Shown in pieces: positions 25,441 through 36,229 of a stretch of 37,363 nucleotides of DNA. The notes below the pieces were generated by a model, which saw only the letters and a program-made list of their open reading frames with translations, made no database searches and was not told the DNA's origin. The DNA comes from Pseudomonas sp. (GTDB taxonomy: Bacteria > Pseudomonadota > Gammaproteobacteria > Pseudomonadales > Pseudomonadaceae): contig VMRT01000026.1 in assembly GCA_007713455.1 (NCBI GenBank), positions 1-37,363 of the forward strand, given 5' to 3'. Both the position numbers and the translations under genes were made by a program. Each line of letters opens with the position of its first letter. The first letter of the stretch is position 1.

Positions 25441-28059
25441 ATGTCCGTACGCCTCCTCCCCGATGCGATCAGCGCCGCGACGGTGCAGGCGCAGGTTGCG
25501 ACCATTCCACGTCTGCCGCCGGCGCATGTTGCCCGGCCGCGGCTCGCCGATGCTTTGCTTGCCGCGGACTGCCGGTTGCGGTTGATCTGCGCACCGGCCG
25601 GTTTCGGCAAGACGGTGCTGATGAGCGAATGTGCCCGCCGCATGCCGGCCGATACCACGCTGGTCTGGCTGGATCTGGGTGGTCGATTCTTCTCGCCGCA
25701 GGAGCTGTACGCCCAGCTGGCTGCGGCACTGGGCTTTCCGGTTGTGGACGGCGACGTGCAACGGCAGCTGATCGCGCTGCTCGGACAGGTTCGCCAGCCT
25801 CTCTGGATCATGCTCGACGATTATCCGCGTGAGATCTGCCCGGCTCTGGACGCCTGTCTGGACATGCTGCTGGAGCAGACCGCGGATTCGGTCAGCTGGT
25901 GGGTCAACAGTCGGCGGCAGCCCGCGTGGAAGCTGCCGCGCCTGTTGTTGCAGGGGCATCTGTTCGAGCTCGACGCCGCTGCCCTCGCGCTCACCGCCGA
26001 GGAGCTGGCTCAGGTCCTGCGCGCCTATCGACTGCAACTGCCCGCAGACAGTTTCCAGCAGCTGCTGGCGGGCACCGAAGGCTGGCCGGCCGGCGTTTGC
26101 CTGATGCTGCTCAACGCCGATGAACAGGCGTTGCGCGAACGTCTGCTGGCCGGCACGCCGTTACTGCGCGATTACATCCAGCGCGAGGTGCTGCAGGGCC
26201 AGAGCGAGGATATCCGGCGCGCGCTCTTCGCCCTCGCGCGAATGCCGCGCTTTTCCGCCGAGCTTTGCGACCACGTGCTCGATTGCACCGGCGCTGATCT
26301 GCTCGATGTGCTCAAGACCTTCCAGCTGTTCGTGCGGCAGATCGACAACTGCGGCGAATGGTTTCGTCTGTGGCGGCCGCTTGCGCTGCTGCTGCAGCGT
26401 TTTCCCGAGGCGACCTCATCGACGCAGGTGCATCTGCGTGCTTGCCAGTGGTTCGCCAGCCGCGGCGATATGCGCGAGGCAGTCGAGCATGCGCTCTGGG
26501 CCGGCCAGCCCGAGGTGGCGGCGAACTATCTGCAGCGTTATGGCCAGGAGCAGTTGCTGATCGGCGACAACGTCTCGCACTTTCTCAAGTGGCGCGGCGA
26601 GCTGCCGCAGGACCTGTTCGCCAGTACCACGCGGCTGATCGTGCTGCAGGGATGGGCGCTGATCGTTTCCGCGCGGCTGGACGAGGTCGACGACTGCCAG
26701 GCCGAACTGGCCAAGTTCTTCCCGCAGCCCGATGCGCGCCGGCAGATCCAGTTGCTGGCGCAATGGCAGGCGTTGCGCGGCTTCCTCGCGCGCCTGCGTG
26801 GCGAGCCCGAGGCGCGCGAGCACTGCCTGCAGGCGCTCGGGGTGCTCTCCGATCATGCCTGGGCGCAACGCGTGCTGTGCCTGCAGGCGCTGACCCAGCA
26901 CGCGATGGCCGAGAGCGAACTCGAGCTGGCCCAGCACTACAACAGCGAAGGCATGAAGCTCGCGCGACTCAAGGGCAGCGTGCTGTACGAGATGATGCTC
27001 AGCGTCGATCGCATCCAGTTGCTGGAACTGACCGGCGAATTCGAGCGTGCCGTCGGCGTGCTCGACGAGGCCTTGCGTGCGCTGCGCGACACGGTGCGGC
27101 ACAGCCCGATCATCGGCCGATTGCAGCTGCTGCAGGGGCACCTGCTGGCCTATCAGGGGCTGGACGAACAGGCTCGCGAGGCCTTTCAGCAGGGGCGTCT
27201 GGAAACCGAAACCTGTGGCGACTCCTATGCCTTTTTCGGCTACGTCGGGCTGGCCGAGCTGGCCGCGCGCAATCATGAATTCGCCGATGCCTATCACTGG
27301 CTGCGCGAGGCCGAGCGCCTGACGCAATGGCGGCACGTACCGGAGGCACGCTTTCGCGGCATCCTGCGGCTGATCACCGGCGTCGCCTGGCTGCATCAGG
27401 GCGAGCTGAAGAAGGCGCGCACGGCGCTGGAGCAGGTGCGACAGCTGTTCGAGGGTCAGCGTTTGCTGCCGCCGTCGGGGTTCTACGAACTGCTGCCGCG
27501 GGTGCGCCGCTATCTGGCCGTCATCGACATGCTGGAGGGCCAGCCGGAAGCGGCGGTCCAGGCGCTGCAAGGGCTGATCGAGCAGAACCTGCGGGCGCAG
27601 CGCCTGGGACTGGCGTGCGAGTGCCGCTTCTCGCTGGCCGAGGCGCTGCTGGCGTGCGGCCAGCCGCTGGAGGCCGATCAGGAGCTGCGCAAGGCGCTCA
27701 GCGAGGCGGTGCGCCAGCAACTGGTCAAGCCGCTGTACGAGCTGCAGTATCGCCAGCCGCAGTGGCTGGCGCGCATCCTGCAGGCGGCGACCCGCGGCGA
27801 AAGCCTGCGCGACCGATTGCAGCAGTACGAGCGTGAGCCGGGCGAGGCGCTTGTCTGCGGCGACGACGTGCTGTTGAGCAACCGGGAACTGACGGTGCTG
27901 CGGTTGATCGCGCAAGGCTGCTCGAACCAGGAAATCGCCGAACAGCTGTTCATCTCGCTGCACACCGTCAAGACCCATGCGCGGCGGATCAACACCAAGC
28001 TCGGCGTGGTGCGTCGTACCCAGGCGGTGGCCAAGGCCAAGGCGCTGGCCTGGCTCTGA
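25441..28059 (+). CDS. MalT-type LuxR-family transcriptional regulator
   Basis: This 872-residue protein has the layout of large ATP-binding LuxR (LAL) regulators. It has an N-terminal NTPase domain with Walker A APAGFGKT at 51-58 and a Walker B-like IMLDDYP near 118-124. A long helical repeat region (about 330-790, Leu/Ala/Gln-rich, TPR-like) follows, then a C-terminal LuxR helix-turn-helix (LSNRELTVLRLIAQGCSNQEI; key residues EL-VL-LIA-G-SN-EIA, about 810-872). The start at 25441 is the first ATG giving the family N-terminus. LAL proteins activate when an inducer and ATP bind. It lies next to DUF1302-DUF1329, as I recall for other pseudomonads, so it probably controls them. The inducer is unknown. 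Confidence 0.9.
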   Translation: MSVRLLPDAISAATVQAQVATIPRLPPAHVARPRLADALLAADCRLRLICAPAGFGKTVLMSECARRMPADTTLVWLDLGGRFFSPQELYAQLAAALGFPVVDGDVQRQLIALLGQVRQPLWIMLDDYPREICPALDACLDMLLEQTADSVSWWVNSRRQPAWKLPRLLLQGHLFELDAAALALTAEELAQVLRAYRLQLPADSFQQLLAGTEGWPAGVCLMLLNADEQALRERLLAGTPLLRDYIQREVLQGQSEDIRRALFALARMPRFSAELCDHVLDCTGADLLDVLKTFQLFVRQIDNCGEWFRLWRPLALLLQRFPEATSSTQVHLRACQWFASRGDMREAVEHALWAGQPEVAANYLQRYGQEQLLIGDNVSHFLKWRGELPQDLFASTTRLIVLQGWALIVSARLDEVDDCQAELAKFFPQPDARRQIQLLAQWQALRGFLARLRGEPEAREHCLQALGVLSDHAWAQRVLCLQALTQHAMAESELELAQHYNSEGMKLARLKGSVLYEMMLSVDRIQLLELTGEFERAVGVLDEALRALRDTVRHSPIIGRLQLLQGHLLAYQGLDEQAREAFQQGRLETETCGDSYAFFGYVGLAELAARNHEFADAYHWLREAERLTQWRHVPEARFRGILRLITGVAWLHQGELKKARTALEQVRQLFEGQRLLPPSGFYELLPRVRRYLAVIDMLEGQPEAAVQALQGLIEQNLRAQRLGLACECRFSLAEALLACGQPLEADQELRKALSEAVRQQLVKPLYELQYRQPQWLARILQAATRGESLRDRLQQYEREPGEALVCGDDVLLSNRELTVLRLIAQGCSNQEIAEQLFISLHTVKTHARRINTKLGVVRRTQAVAKAKALAWL

Positions 28060-28087
28060 GAGCAAGCAGTCATCCAAGGGATCATTC

Positions 28088-28126
28088 ATCGTCGCGCCTG
28101 AAACAGCAAAGTTAAGGCGCGACGAT
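28088..28126. repeat. Long stem-loop after the regulator gene
   Basis: Perfect 11-base arms, ATCGTCGCGCC (28088-28098) and GGCGCGACGAT (28116-28126), enclose an A-rich 17-base loop. It lies 28 bases past the regulator stop. There is no T-run on either strand, so it is not a textbook terminator. It may stabilise the 3' end or assist termination. Confidence 0.7.
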
Positions 28127-28229
28127 TCGCTGCAAGCCTGGCGGCTGTCAGACGAAGATGGATTCTTGTTGTTGTTGGGTAAGTTTCGGGGCGGAGCGGC
28201 GCAACCTGCAGGCAGTCAGGTTGATGACA

Positions 28230-28499
28230 TTACACTGGTGCGGGTTGCAAGCCTCCGTGGGACATCCGTTGTGGTAACTGCTCGCCGCGCTCGATGGCCA
28301 GACTGACTTGCAGGCTGGTGATGAGTCGCTGCAATTGCTGTTGATCGCGCCATTGGTCGGCACTGATGTAACGCTTCACTGCAACGCCTTCCGAGCCCGT
28401 CAATGTCAGCAGAATGCTGCCATCGGGCTTCTCGATGCTGAAGTTGACGTTGTAGCGCGGACGAAACACATCACTGATCTTCTGAAATGGACTCGTCAT
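28230..28499 (-). CDS. DUF3509-family small protein
   Basis: This frame gives 89 residues from the ATG at 28499 (MTSPFQKISDVFRPRYNVNFSI). The pattern of a short beta-rich segment (PDGSILLTLTGSEG), VAVKRYISADQWRD and a helical Leu/Gln stretch fits the Pseudomonas-restricted DUF3509 family, of unknown function. No signal peptide or membrane segment. It lies 121 bases downstream of yebG on the same strand with no terminator that I can see between, so it may be read from the LexA-controlled promoter; that is inference. Confidence 0.75.
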   Translation of the reverse strand: MTSPFQKISDVFRPRYNVNFSIEKPDGSILLTLTGSEGVAVKRYISADQWRDQQQLQRLITSLQVSLAIERGEQLPQRMSHGGLQPAPV

Positions 28500-28620
28500 G
28501 CCTGGATACCTGTGTGAGGGGTTGCCAGCAATGGACCAGGCAAGGCGATGACAAGTTTCCCGGGCGCAACGGCTTGACCGCCGCAAAATGTCGCGGGCAT
28601 ACCTGCCATCTCATCTCATT

Positions 28621-28875
28621 TCATGCCTGCGCAGTCAGCTCCGTCAGAACATCGGGGCTGCTCTTGAATGCCTTGGCAAACAACTCGCGGTGCCTGGCCA
28701 TGTAGATGCCGAGGTCTTCGGCTTGCTGTTCGCTCAGCGACGGCGAAGCTTGCTGCAGCACCGCAGCTAGCGCCTCTGCCAGCTCAAGCATCTTGTCGTG
28801 ACGATCGGCTTCGGCTTTATCCATGAACAAACGCTCCAGGTCCCGACTGCTGCGGTACACCACTTCGACGGCCAT
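28621..28875 (-). CDS. yebG: YebG-family SOS-response protein
   Basis: 84 residues opening MAVEVVYRSSRD, like E. coli YebG (MAVEVKY), with KAEADRHDKMLELAEAL matching the YebG helix (KKEADAYDKMLD). YebG is a small DNA-damage-inducible protein whose activity is not settled. The ribosome-binding site is GAGGTGG. A near-consensus LexA box lies 30 bases upstream, which independently supports the call. It follows a small membrane protein gene on the same strand but has its own promoter region. Confidence 0.92.
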   Translation of the reverse strand: MAVEVVYRSSRDLERLFMDKAEADRHDKMLELAEALAAVLQQASPSLSEQQAEDLGIYMARHRELFAKAFKSSPDVLTELTAQA

Positions 28876-28904
28876 TTACCACCTCGGTCATTGGCAGATT
28901 GATA

Positions 28905-28920
28905 CTGTTTATTTGTACAG
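28905..28920. promoter_or_regulatory. LexA (SOS) box before yebG
   Basis: CTGTTTATTTGTACAG fits CTGT-N8-ACAG exactly, with an AT-rich centre and flanking TA (28903-28904) as in the longer consensus. It is placed 30 bases before the yebG start, suitable for covering its promoter. Confidence 0.95.
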
Positions 28921-28971
28921 CATAAGCGGCTGCGGCGAAGATTGAAAGTCTGCGCAGGAAGCGTAGTTTCG

Positions 28972-29436
28972 TCAGTTCTTGAATCGGCCTTGCACGCGTT
29001 CGGCCCGAAACTCCAGTGTGGCGGCGCGGTAACCGGCGCGCAGCAGCGGTAGCGGCAGGCAGGATTCCCAGCTTGTGCCGGGCTGCAGACCACCTGCCCC
29101 CTGGTAGTCCGGTGCATCGTAGGCGCGTCGCGCCAGGTTGGTGCGCGAGCCCGGCGCATAGGCGGCGACTTCCCACTGCAGGCTCTGCAACTTCTTGTCG
29201 GTGTGATTGTGCAGGCGCACATGCAGCGGCTGCCCGCCGGCGCAGCGACGAGGGTCGTGAGTCAGCTGAATTTCGATACGAGCGAGCAACTGCTCTTCGC
29301 GATGCTCCTGCCAGAGTACCCAGCCAGCGACCAAGGCAAGGCCGAGCACGGCACCCAGTGAAATGGGTACGGCCCTGAATGGATAGCGGATCAGCAGCAC
29401 CAGCCAGGTCAGGATGAGCAGAGCGCCAATCAGCAT
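28972..29436 (-). CDS. Small inner-membrane protein with periplasmic domain, unknown function
   Basis: This protein has 154 residues. Two hydrophobic segments (about 3-17 and 22-42) flank a short basic turn (RYPFRAVP), then a soluble part of about 110 residues follows. It has a beta-rich pattern (IEIQLTHDP, PLHVRLHNHTD, LQSLQWEVAAY) and two cysteines (about 65 and 125) that could form a disulfide in the periplasm. I recognise similar 'hypothetical' or misnamed 'multidrug transporter' proteins in pseudomonads but no characterised member. It lies between dciA and yebG on the same strand. A transporter function is not supported. Confidence 0.75.
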   Translation of the reverse strand: MLIGALLILTWLVLLIRYPFRAVPISLGAVLGLALVAGWVLWQEHREEQLLARIEIQLTHDPRRCAGGQPLHVRLHNHTDKKLQSLQWEVAAYAPGSRTNLARRAYDAPDYQGAGGLQPGTSWESCLPLPLLRAGYRAATLEFRAERVQGRFKN

Positions 29437-29558
29437 GGTCGAGTACCGACGATCAGGTGGTTGGGCAGCATGAACGTTCTCCGTTGCGATGGGGGCATGC
29501 TAACCCGTGGCGGCGGACCCCGGGCAACAACGAAGTGGCAAGCATTTGTCGCTGGATG

Positions 29559-30014
29559 TTAGTCGTCCACTTTGCTGCGGCTGGCCAGACGTTCCAGGGC
29601 AGCGCGAAGCTTGGGGTCGCGGATGCCATCAGCTGCCGCCTGAATGCTGTCGGCGGCGTTGCTCGAAAGCGGTTGCGTACGCGCCGGCGTGTGCCTGGGC
29701 GGGGGCGGTGGCTGGACCTTGAACTGGATACGCGTCAGGCCCGCGAACTCTTCGAGCACTTCCAGTTGACGTTGCAGACGCCGCTGCTGGTAGCGCAGCC
29801 GTGTCGCCCAGTGGCCGTCAGTGACGATAAGCAGCAGACAACCTTCGCGCCAGGATGCCACGCGGCAGTGTTCGCGTGCTGCGGGCTGCAACTGGCTCTC
29901 CAGCAGCTGTTGCAGACGATCGAGCCGAAGGGCTTCGCCGAACAAAGCTCTGAGCGGCTTCGCTTCGCGCAACAATGAGGCAGGAGCACGAGCCGGCGAC
30001 GGGCGAAAGGCCAT
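29559..30014 (-). CDS. dciA: DciA-like protein (DUF721), helicase-loader family
   Basis: 151 residues starting MAFRPSPARAPASLLREAKPLRALF at 30014. The core WREGCLLLIVTDGHWATRLRYQQRRL matches the DUF721/DciA KH-like domain (WREGCLLLIVTD, then WA-RLR-Q). DciA is the ancestral bacterial loader and operator of the replicative helicase DnaB. The C-terminal part is Pro/Arg-rich and disordered, then ends in a short helix with Lys/Asp. It is divergent from secA, as in other pseudomonads. Longer in-frame starts exist upstream but enter the promoter area and lack the family N-terminus. Confidence 0.88.
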   Translation of the reverse strand: MAFRPSPARAPASLLREAKPLRALFGEALRLDRLQQLLESQLQPAAREHCRVASWREGCLLLIVTDGHWATRLRYQQRRLQRQLEVLEEFAGLTRIQFKVQPPPPPRHTPARTQPLSSNAADSIQAAADGIRDPKLRAALERLASRSKVDD

Positions 30015-30296
30015 GATGGTCCGAGATGCTTGGTAGAAGCGTGAATGGTAGCAGAAGCCGGTTCGGGGAATATCCTGCCGCCTCCGGCTTTGGCGTGCTG
30101 CGCAAATGCCCATCCTAGAGGGTTTATCGCCTGCCAGCTGCGAATATACAGGTGCCCGGTAGCGCGTCCGTTGCGTCATGGTGCTGCGCAGTCAGGCACC
30201 TTTCCTCACTGCCGTTTCCGAGTAGAATGGCCCCTTTGCACGCAGCCGTGACCTCGCGGACGTGCCTCCATCCCCAGCATGGAAGTCTTTGTCGAT
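30015..30296. promoter_or_regulatory. Divergent promoter region between dciA and secA
   Basis: The 282 bases hold no supported gene. A good -10 hexamer TAGAAT (30223-30228) faces secA, but no strong -35 lies 17 bases before it. I see no SecM-like arrest peptide, which enterobacteria place before secA. Confidence 0.4.
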
Positions 30297-33035
<2,739 letters not shown>

Positions 33036-33059
33036 GTCCGACCTCGCCTGATGATTCCG

Positions 33060-33094
33060 CGCCGCGACCGGCTTCTGCCGCTCGCGGCGTTTTT
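33060..33094 (+). terminator. Rho-independent terminator after secA
   Basis: CGCCGCGA (33060-33067) and TCGCGGCG (33082-33089) form an 8-bp stem followed by five T, 24 bases past the secA stop. argJ therefore has its own promoter or depends on read-through. Confidence 0.9.
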
Positions 33095-33149
33095 GTCGCA
33101 ACCCCTCTCTCGGCCTGTTGGCCATCCATTGTTCTGAAGGAGCGCATCC

Positions 33150-34367
33150 ATGGCTGTCGGTCTTGGTCCTTTACCTACTCTGCACCCGGTACCCGGTTTC
33201 GAACTCGGCATCGCTTCGGCCGGCATCAAGCGACCAGGGCGTAAGGACGTAGTGATCATGCGCTGTGCCGAGGGCTCCCGTGTCGCCGGCGTGACCACCA
33301 CCAACGCCTTCTGCGCTGCCCCCGTGCTCGTCACCCGCGAACGCATGCACGGCCCGGTGCGTTACCTGCTGACCAACACCGGTAACGCCAATGCCGGAAC
33401 CGGCCCGCAAGGTCTTGCCGACGCCCGTCACACCTGTGCGGCCCTCGCGGCCATCACCGGAGTCGACGAGACGGCCGTGCTGCCCTTCTCGACTGGCGTG
33501 ATCGGCGAGCCGCTGCCGGTACAGAAGATCGAATCGGCATTGCAGGCTGCACTCGACGATCTGTCGCCGGACCACTGGGCCGAGGCCGCGACCGGCATCA
33601 TGACCACCGATACGCTGCCCAAAGGTGCCAGCCGTCAGTTCCAGCACGATGGCGTGACGGTGACTGTCACCGGTATCAGCAAGGGCGCCGGCATGATCCG
33701 CCCGAACATGGCGACCATGCTCGGTTACATCGCCACCGACGCCAAGGTGGCCGGCAGCGTGCTGCAGGACCTGGTGCGCGATGCGGCGAACAAGTCGTTC
33801 AATCGCATCACCATTGATGGTGATACCTCTACCAACGATTGCTGCATGCTGATCGCCACCGGCCAGGCGGCGCTGCCGGAGATCACCTCCGCCTCCGGCG
33901 AGCTGTTCGGCAAGCTCAGGCAGGCGGTGCTGGAAGTCTTCATGGAAGTGGCTCAGGCCATCGTTCGCGATGGCGAAGGCGCGACCAAGTTCGTCACGGT
34001 GCAGGTCAACGGCGGTGGCAATCATCAGGAGTGTCTGGACGTCGCCTACGCCGTCGCGCATTCGCCGCTGATCAAGACCGCGCTGTTCGCCTCTGACCCG
34101 AACTGGGGCCGTATTCTCGCTGCGGTCGGCTACGCGGGCGTGCCAGACCTGGACGTGAGCAAGATCGATGTGTTCCTCGGCGAGGTCTGCATCGCCAGCC
34201 AGGGCGGGCGCTCGCCCAGCTACACGGAAGAGCAGGGCGCGGCGGTAATGGCCCGTGAGGAAATCACCATCCGTATCGAACTCGGTCGTGGAGATTGCAG
34301 CGAGACCATCTGGACCACCGACCTGTCCCACGAGTACGTGAAGATCAACGCCGAATACCGAACCTGA
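33150..34367 (+). CDS. argJ: Bifunctional ornithine acetyltransferase / N-acetylglutamate synthase
   Basis: ArgJ moves acetyl from N-acetylornithine to glutamate, recycling the acetyl group in arginine synthesis, and may also use acetyl-CoA. The 405 residues start after AAGGAGCGC. The self-cleavage site is in [11 protein letters not shown], between Ala188 and Thr189, where Thr189 becomes the N-terminal nucleophile of the beta chain. Other family blocks are NTGNANAGTG and [11 protein letters not shown]. It lies between secA and the GST-like gene, the usual Pseudomonas order. Confidence 0.97.
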   Translation: MAVGLGPLPTLHPVPGFELGIASAGIKRPGRKDVVIMRCAEGSRVAGVTTTNAFCAAPVLVTRERMHGPVRYLLTNTGNANAGTGPQGLADARHTCAALAAITGVDETAVLPFSTGVIGEPLPVQKIESALQAALDDLSPDHWAEAATGIMTTDTLPKGASRQFQHDGVTVTVTGISKGAGMIRPNMATMLGYIATDAKVAGSVLQDLVRDAANKSFNRITIDGDTSTNDCCMLIATGQAALPEITSASGELFGKLRQAVLEVFMEVAQAIVRDGEGATKFVTVQVNGGGNHQECLDVAYAVAHSPLIKTALFASDPNWGRILAAVGYAGVPDLDVSKIDVFLGEVCIASQGGRSPSYTEEQGAAVMAREEITIRIELGRGDCSETIWTTDLSHEYVKINAEYRT

Positions 34368-34386
34368 TCGAATCCTGCTCTTAGCT

Positions 34387-34422
34387 ATTCCCGTTGTGCA
34401 TGGCCCCATGTGCAACGGGAAT
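34387..34422. repeat. 17-bp stem-loop after argJ
   Basis: ATTCCCGTTG (34387-34396) pairs with CAACGGGAAT (34413-34422). Two G-T wobbles and an inner CATGG/CCATG continue the stem to a tiny loop. It starts 20 bases past the argJ stop. No proper T-run follows on the plus strand (TGCCATTT), so it may be a weak terminator or an mRNA end stabiliser. Confidence 0.65.
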
Positions 34423-34490
34423 TGCCATTTGCGCTTGCCGCGCTTTAACGTCCGCTGACTCTTCCGGAGGCAACTCGAGGTGCATCGGTC

Positions 34491-35123
34491 ATGGCTCTGC
34501 AACTGGTAGTCGGCGACAAGAACTATTCCTCCTGGTCACTGCGCGCCGCGCTGGCAGTGGAACTGTCCGGCGCTGCGTGCGAACAGGTTCCGGTCTCACT
34601 CTATCGGCCAGACAGCCGAGCCCGGCTGCTCGGTTATTCGCCGACCGGCAAGGTGCCGGTGCTTCTGACCGAGGACGGCCCGGTGTGGGATTCGCTGGCA
34701 ATCGCCGAATACCTGGCAGAGCAGTTCCCTGATGCAAACCTGTGGCCGCGCGATCGCTATGCGCGAGCATTGGCGCGAAGTATCTGCGCGGAGATGCACA
34801 GCGGCTTTCAGGCACTGCGCAGCCATCTGCCGATGGATATGGCGCGCGGCCAGGCCTTGCCCGAGCTTCCCGATGCAGTGCAGGCAGACATCGAGCGAAT
34901 CTGCGCCATCTGGAGCGATTGCCGCGAGCGCTTTGGCCGGAGTGGTGATTATCTGTTTGGCCAGCCAAGCATTGCCGACGCCTTCTATGCGCCGGTGGCT
35001 TCGCGCCTGCGCAGTTATCAGGTGGCCTTGCCAGCTGCCGCAGCGAGCTACGTCGAGACGATCCATCAGTGGCCGGCTTTTCAGCGCTGGCATCGGAGTG
35101 CCCTGCAGGAAGTGCGAAAGTGA
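34491..35123 (+). CDS. Glutathione S-transferase-like protein
   Basis: 210 residues in the two-domain GST layout. A thioredoxin-like N-terminal half has NYSSWSLRAAL (11-21), where Tyr/Ser residues take the glutathione-activating place, then TGKVPVLL with the cis-Pro and DSLAIAEYLAE, the gamma-glutamyl-contact Ser region. The C-terminal half is all-helical with the N-capping SIADAFYAPV. Substrate unknown. GGAGGCAACTCGAGG precedes the ATG. The stop overlaps the GTG start of the Nudix gene (GTGA), so the two are translationally coupled. Confidence 0.9.
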   Translation: MALQLVVGDKNYSSWSLRAALAVELSGAACEQVPVSLYRPDSRARLLGYSPTGKVPVLLTEDGPVWDSLAIAEYLAEQFPDANLWPRDRYARALARSICAEMHSGFQALRSHLPMDMARGQALPELPDAVQADIERICAIWSDCRERFGRSGDYLFGQPSIADAFYAPVASRLRSYQVALPAAAASYVETIHQWPAFQRWHRSALQEVRK

Positions 35124-36061
35124 AACGAATCCATGTCGCCGCAGCCGTCATTCGTGGTGCCGACGGGCGCGTACTGATCGCCAAGCGCCCGCTCGACAAG
35201 CATCAGGGTGGGTTGTGGGAGTTTCCCGGCGGCAAGGTTGAGGCTGGTGAGCGCGTCGAGGCGGCGCTGGCGCGCGAGCTGCACGAGGAACTGGGCATCG
35301 TTGTCACCGCGGCGCAGCCGTTGATTCAGGTGCGGCACGATTATCCGGACAAGCAGGTGCTGCTGGATGTCTGGGAGGTGCAGGCGTTTACCGGTGAACC
35401 CCACGGTGCAGAAGGCCAGCCCCTGATGTGGGTGACGGCGGACCAGCTGACGAACTACAGCTTTCCTGCCGCCAATCAGCCGATCGTGGCGGCTGCGCGT
35501 CTGCCGCAGCTCTATCTGATCACCCCCGATGGTGTTGCTCCGCAGCGGTTGCTCGATGGACTCGCGCAAGCGCTGGATGACGGCATACGGCTGATCCAGC
35601 TGCGTGTGCCGTCGCTACCGCCTACCGACTACCGTGCGTTGGCAGAGCGGGCGCTCGCCTTGTGCGAGGGGCGGGCTCAGCTGATGCTCAAGGGCCCGCT
35701 ACAGTGGGCATGCGATTATCCCGAGGCTGGCTGGCATCTGACTGCCAGGGAGCTGCGTGAGCATGCGGGGCGGGAACGACCGATCGCGGCGAACCGCTGG
35801 TTGGCGGCGTCCTGTCACGATGCCGAGGAGCTGGCGCTGGCAGCTGCATTGGGAGTAGATTTCGTTACGTTGTCGCCAGTGCTGGCGACCGCCAGCCATC
35901 CGGATGCCTCACCGTTGGGCTGGGCGCAGGTCGCGGATTTGCTGCTAGGCTTCGACCGACCGGCCTACCTGCTGGGCGGACTTCAGGCGTCCGACCTGTC
36001 CCCGGCACGCCAGGCAGGTGCGCAGGGTGTCGCTGCGATTCGAGCGTTCTGGCCGGATTGA
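35120..36061 (+). CDS. Nudix hydrolase (MutT-like) fused to a TMP-synthase-like domain
   Basis: The GTG start at 35120 gives 313 residues, (V/M)KRIHVAAAVIRGADGRVL. The Nudix box is perfect: Gly38, Glu44, Arg52-Glu53, Glu56-Glu57 and Gly59 in GGKVEAGERVEAALARELHE, so it should hydrolyse oxidised nucleotides such as 8-oxo-dGTP. A second domain from about 130 (YLITPDG) to the end follows the ThiE barrel pattern, with SCHDAEEL, TLSPVLATASHPDA and LLGGL. Residues typical of TMP synthase appear replaced (LKG where NDR is usual, HLTA for HLGQ). The fusion is known in Pseudomonas MutT; the second domain probably does not make thiamine phosphate. Confidence 0.92.
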   Translation: MKRIHVAAAVIRGADGRVLIAKRPLDKHQGGLWEFPGGKVEAGERVEAALARELHEELGIVVTAAQPLIQVRHDYPDKQVLLDVWEVQAFTGEPHGAEGQPLMWVTADQLTNYSFPAANQPIVAAARLPQLYLITPDGVAPQRLLDGLAQALDDGIRLIQLRVPSLPPTDYRALAERALALCEGRAQLMLKGPLQWACDYPEAGWHLTARELREHAGRERPIAANRWLAASCHDAEELALAAALGVDFVTLSPVLATASHPDASPLGWAQVADLLLGFDRPAYLLGGLQASDLSPARQAGAQGVAAIRAFWPD

Positions 36062-36121
36062 ACGGCTGGCGCGGATGCAGGTCACTGGCGATGCTGCTGT
36101 AAACCGATAAATGTGTCTTCG

Positions 36122-36158
36122 ATAGATTAAAGCAATCGCGGTCATTCCCTTAATCAAT
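36122..36158 (+). promoter_or_regulatory. Probable OxyR binding site before ahpC
   Basis: Four tetrads occur at the exact 7-base spacing of the OxyR consensus: ATAG (36122), CAAT (36133), ATTC (36144) and CAAT (36155), against ATAG, CTAT, ATAG, CTAT. The first half-site also keeps the inner T and A. It ends 71 bases before the ahpC start. A -10-like TATGCT follows at 36165-36170. OxyR control of ahpC is established in related bacteria. Confidence 0.65.
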
Positions 36159-36229
36159 TAACGGTATGCTGCTGGCTGCGTTATCGTAGGCCCCGTCAAA
36201 GTTTCTGAACCCCCTAAAGGAGTTAGCAG

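Noticed and set aside
23787..25811. A 674-codon minus-strand frame across DUF1329 and the start of the regulator
   Set aside because: It crosses a terminator and two genes with signal peptide and Walker A motifs on the other strand.
35509..36061. Calling the second half of the Nudix fusion thiE
   Set aside because: The barrel outline fits but the key TMP-synthase residues appear changed, and no thiamine genes are nearby.
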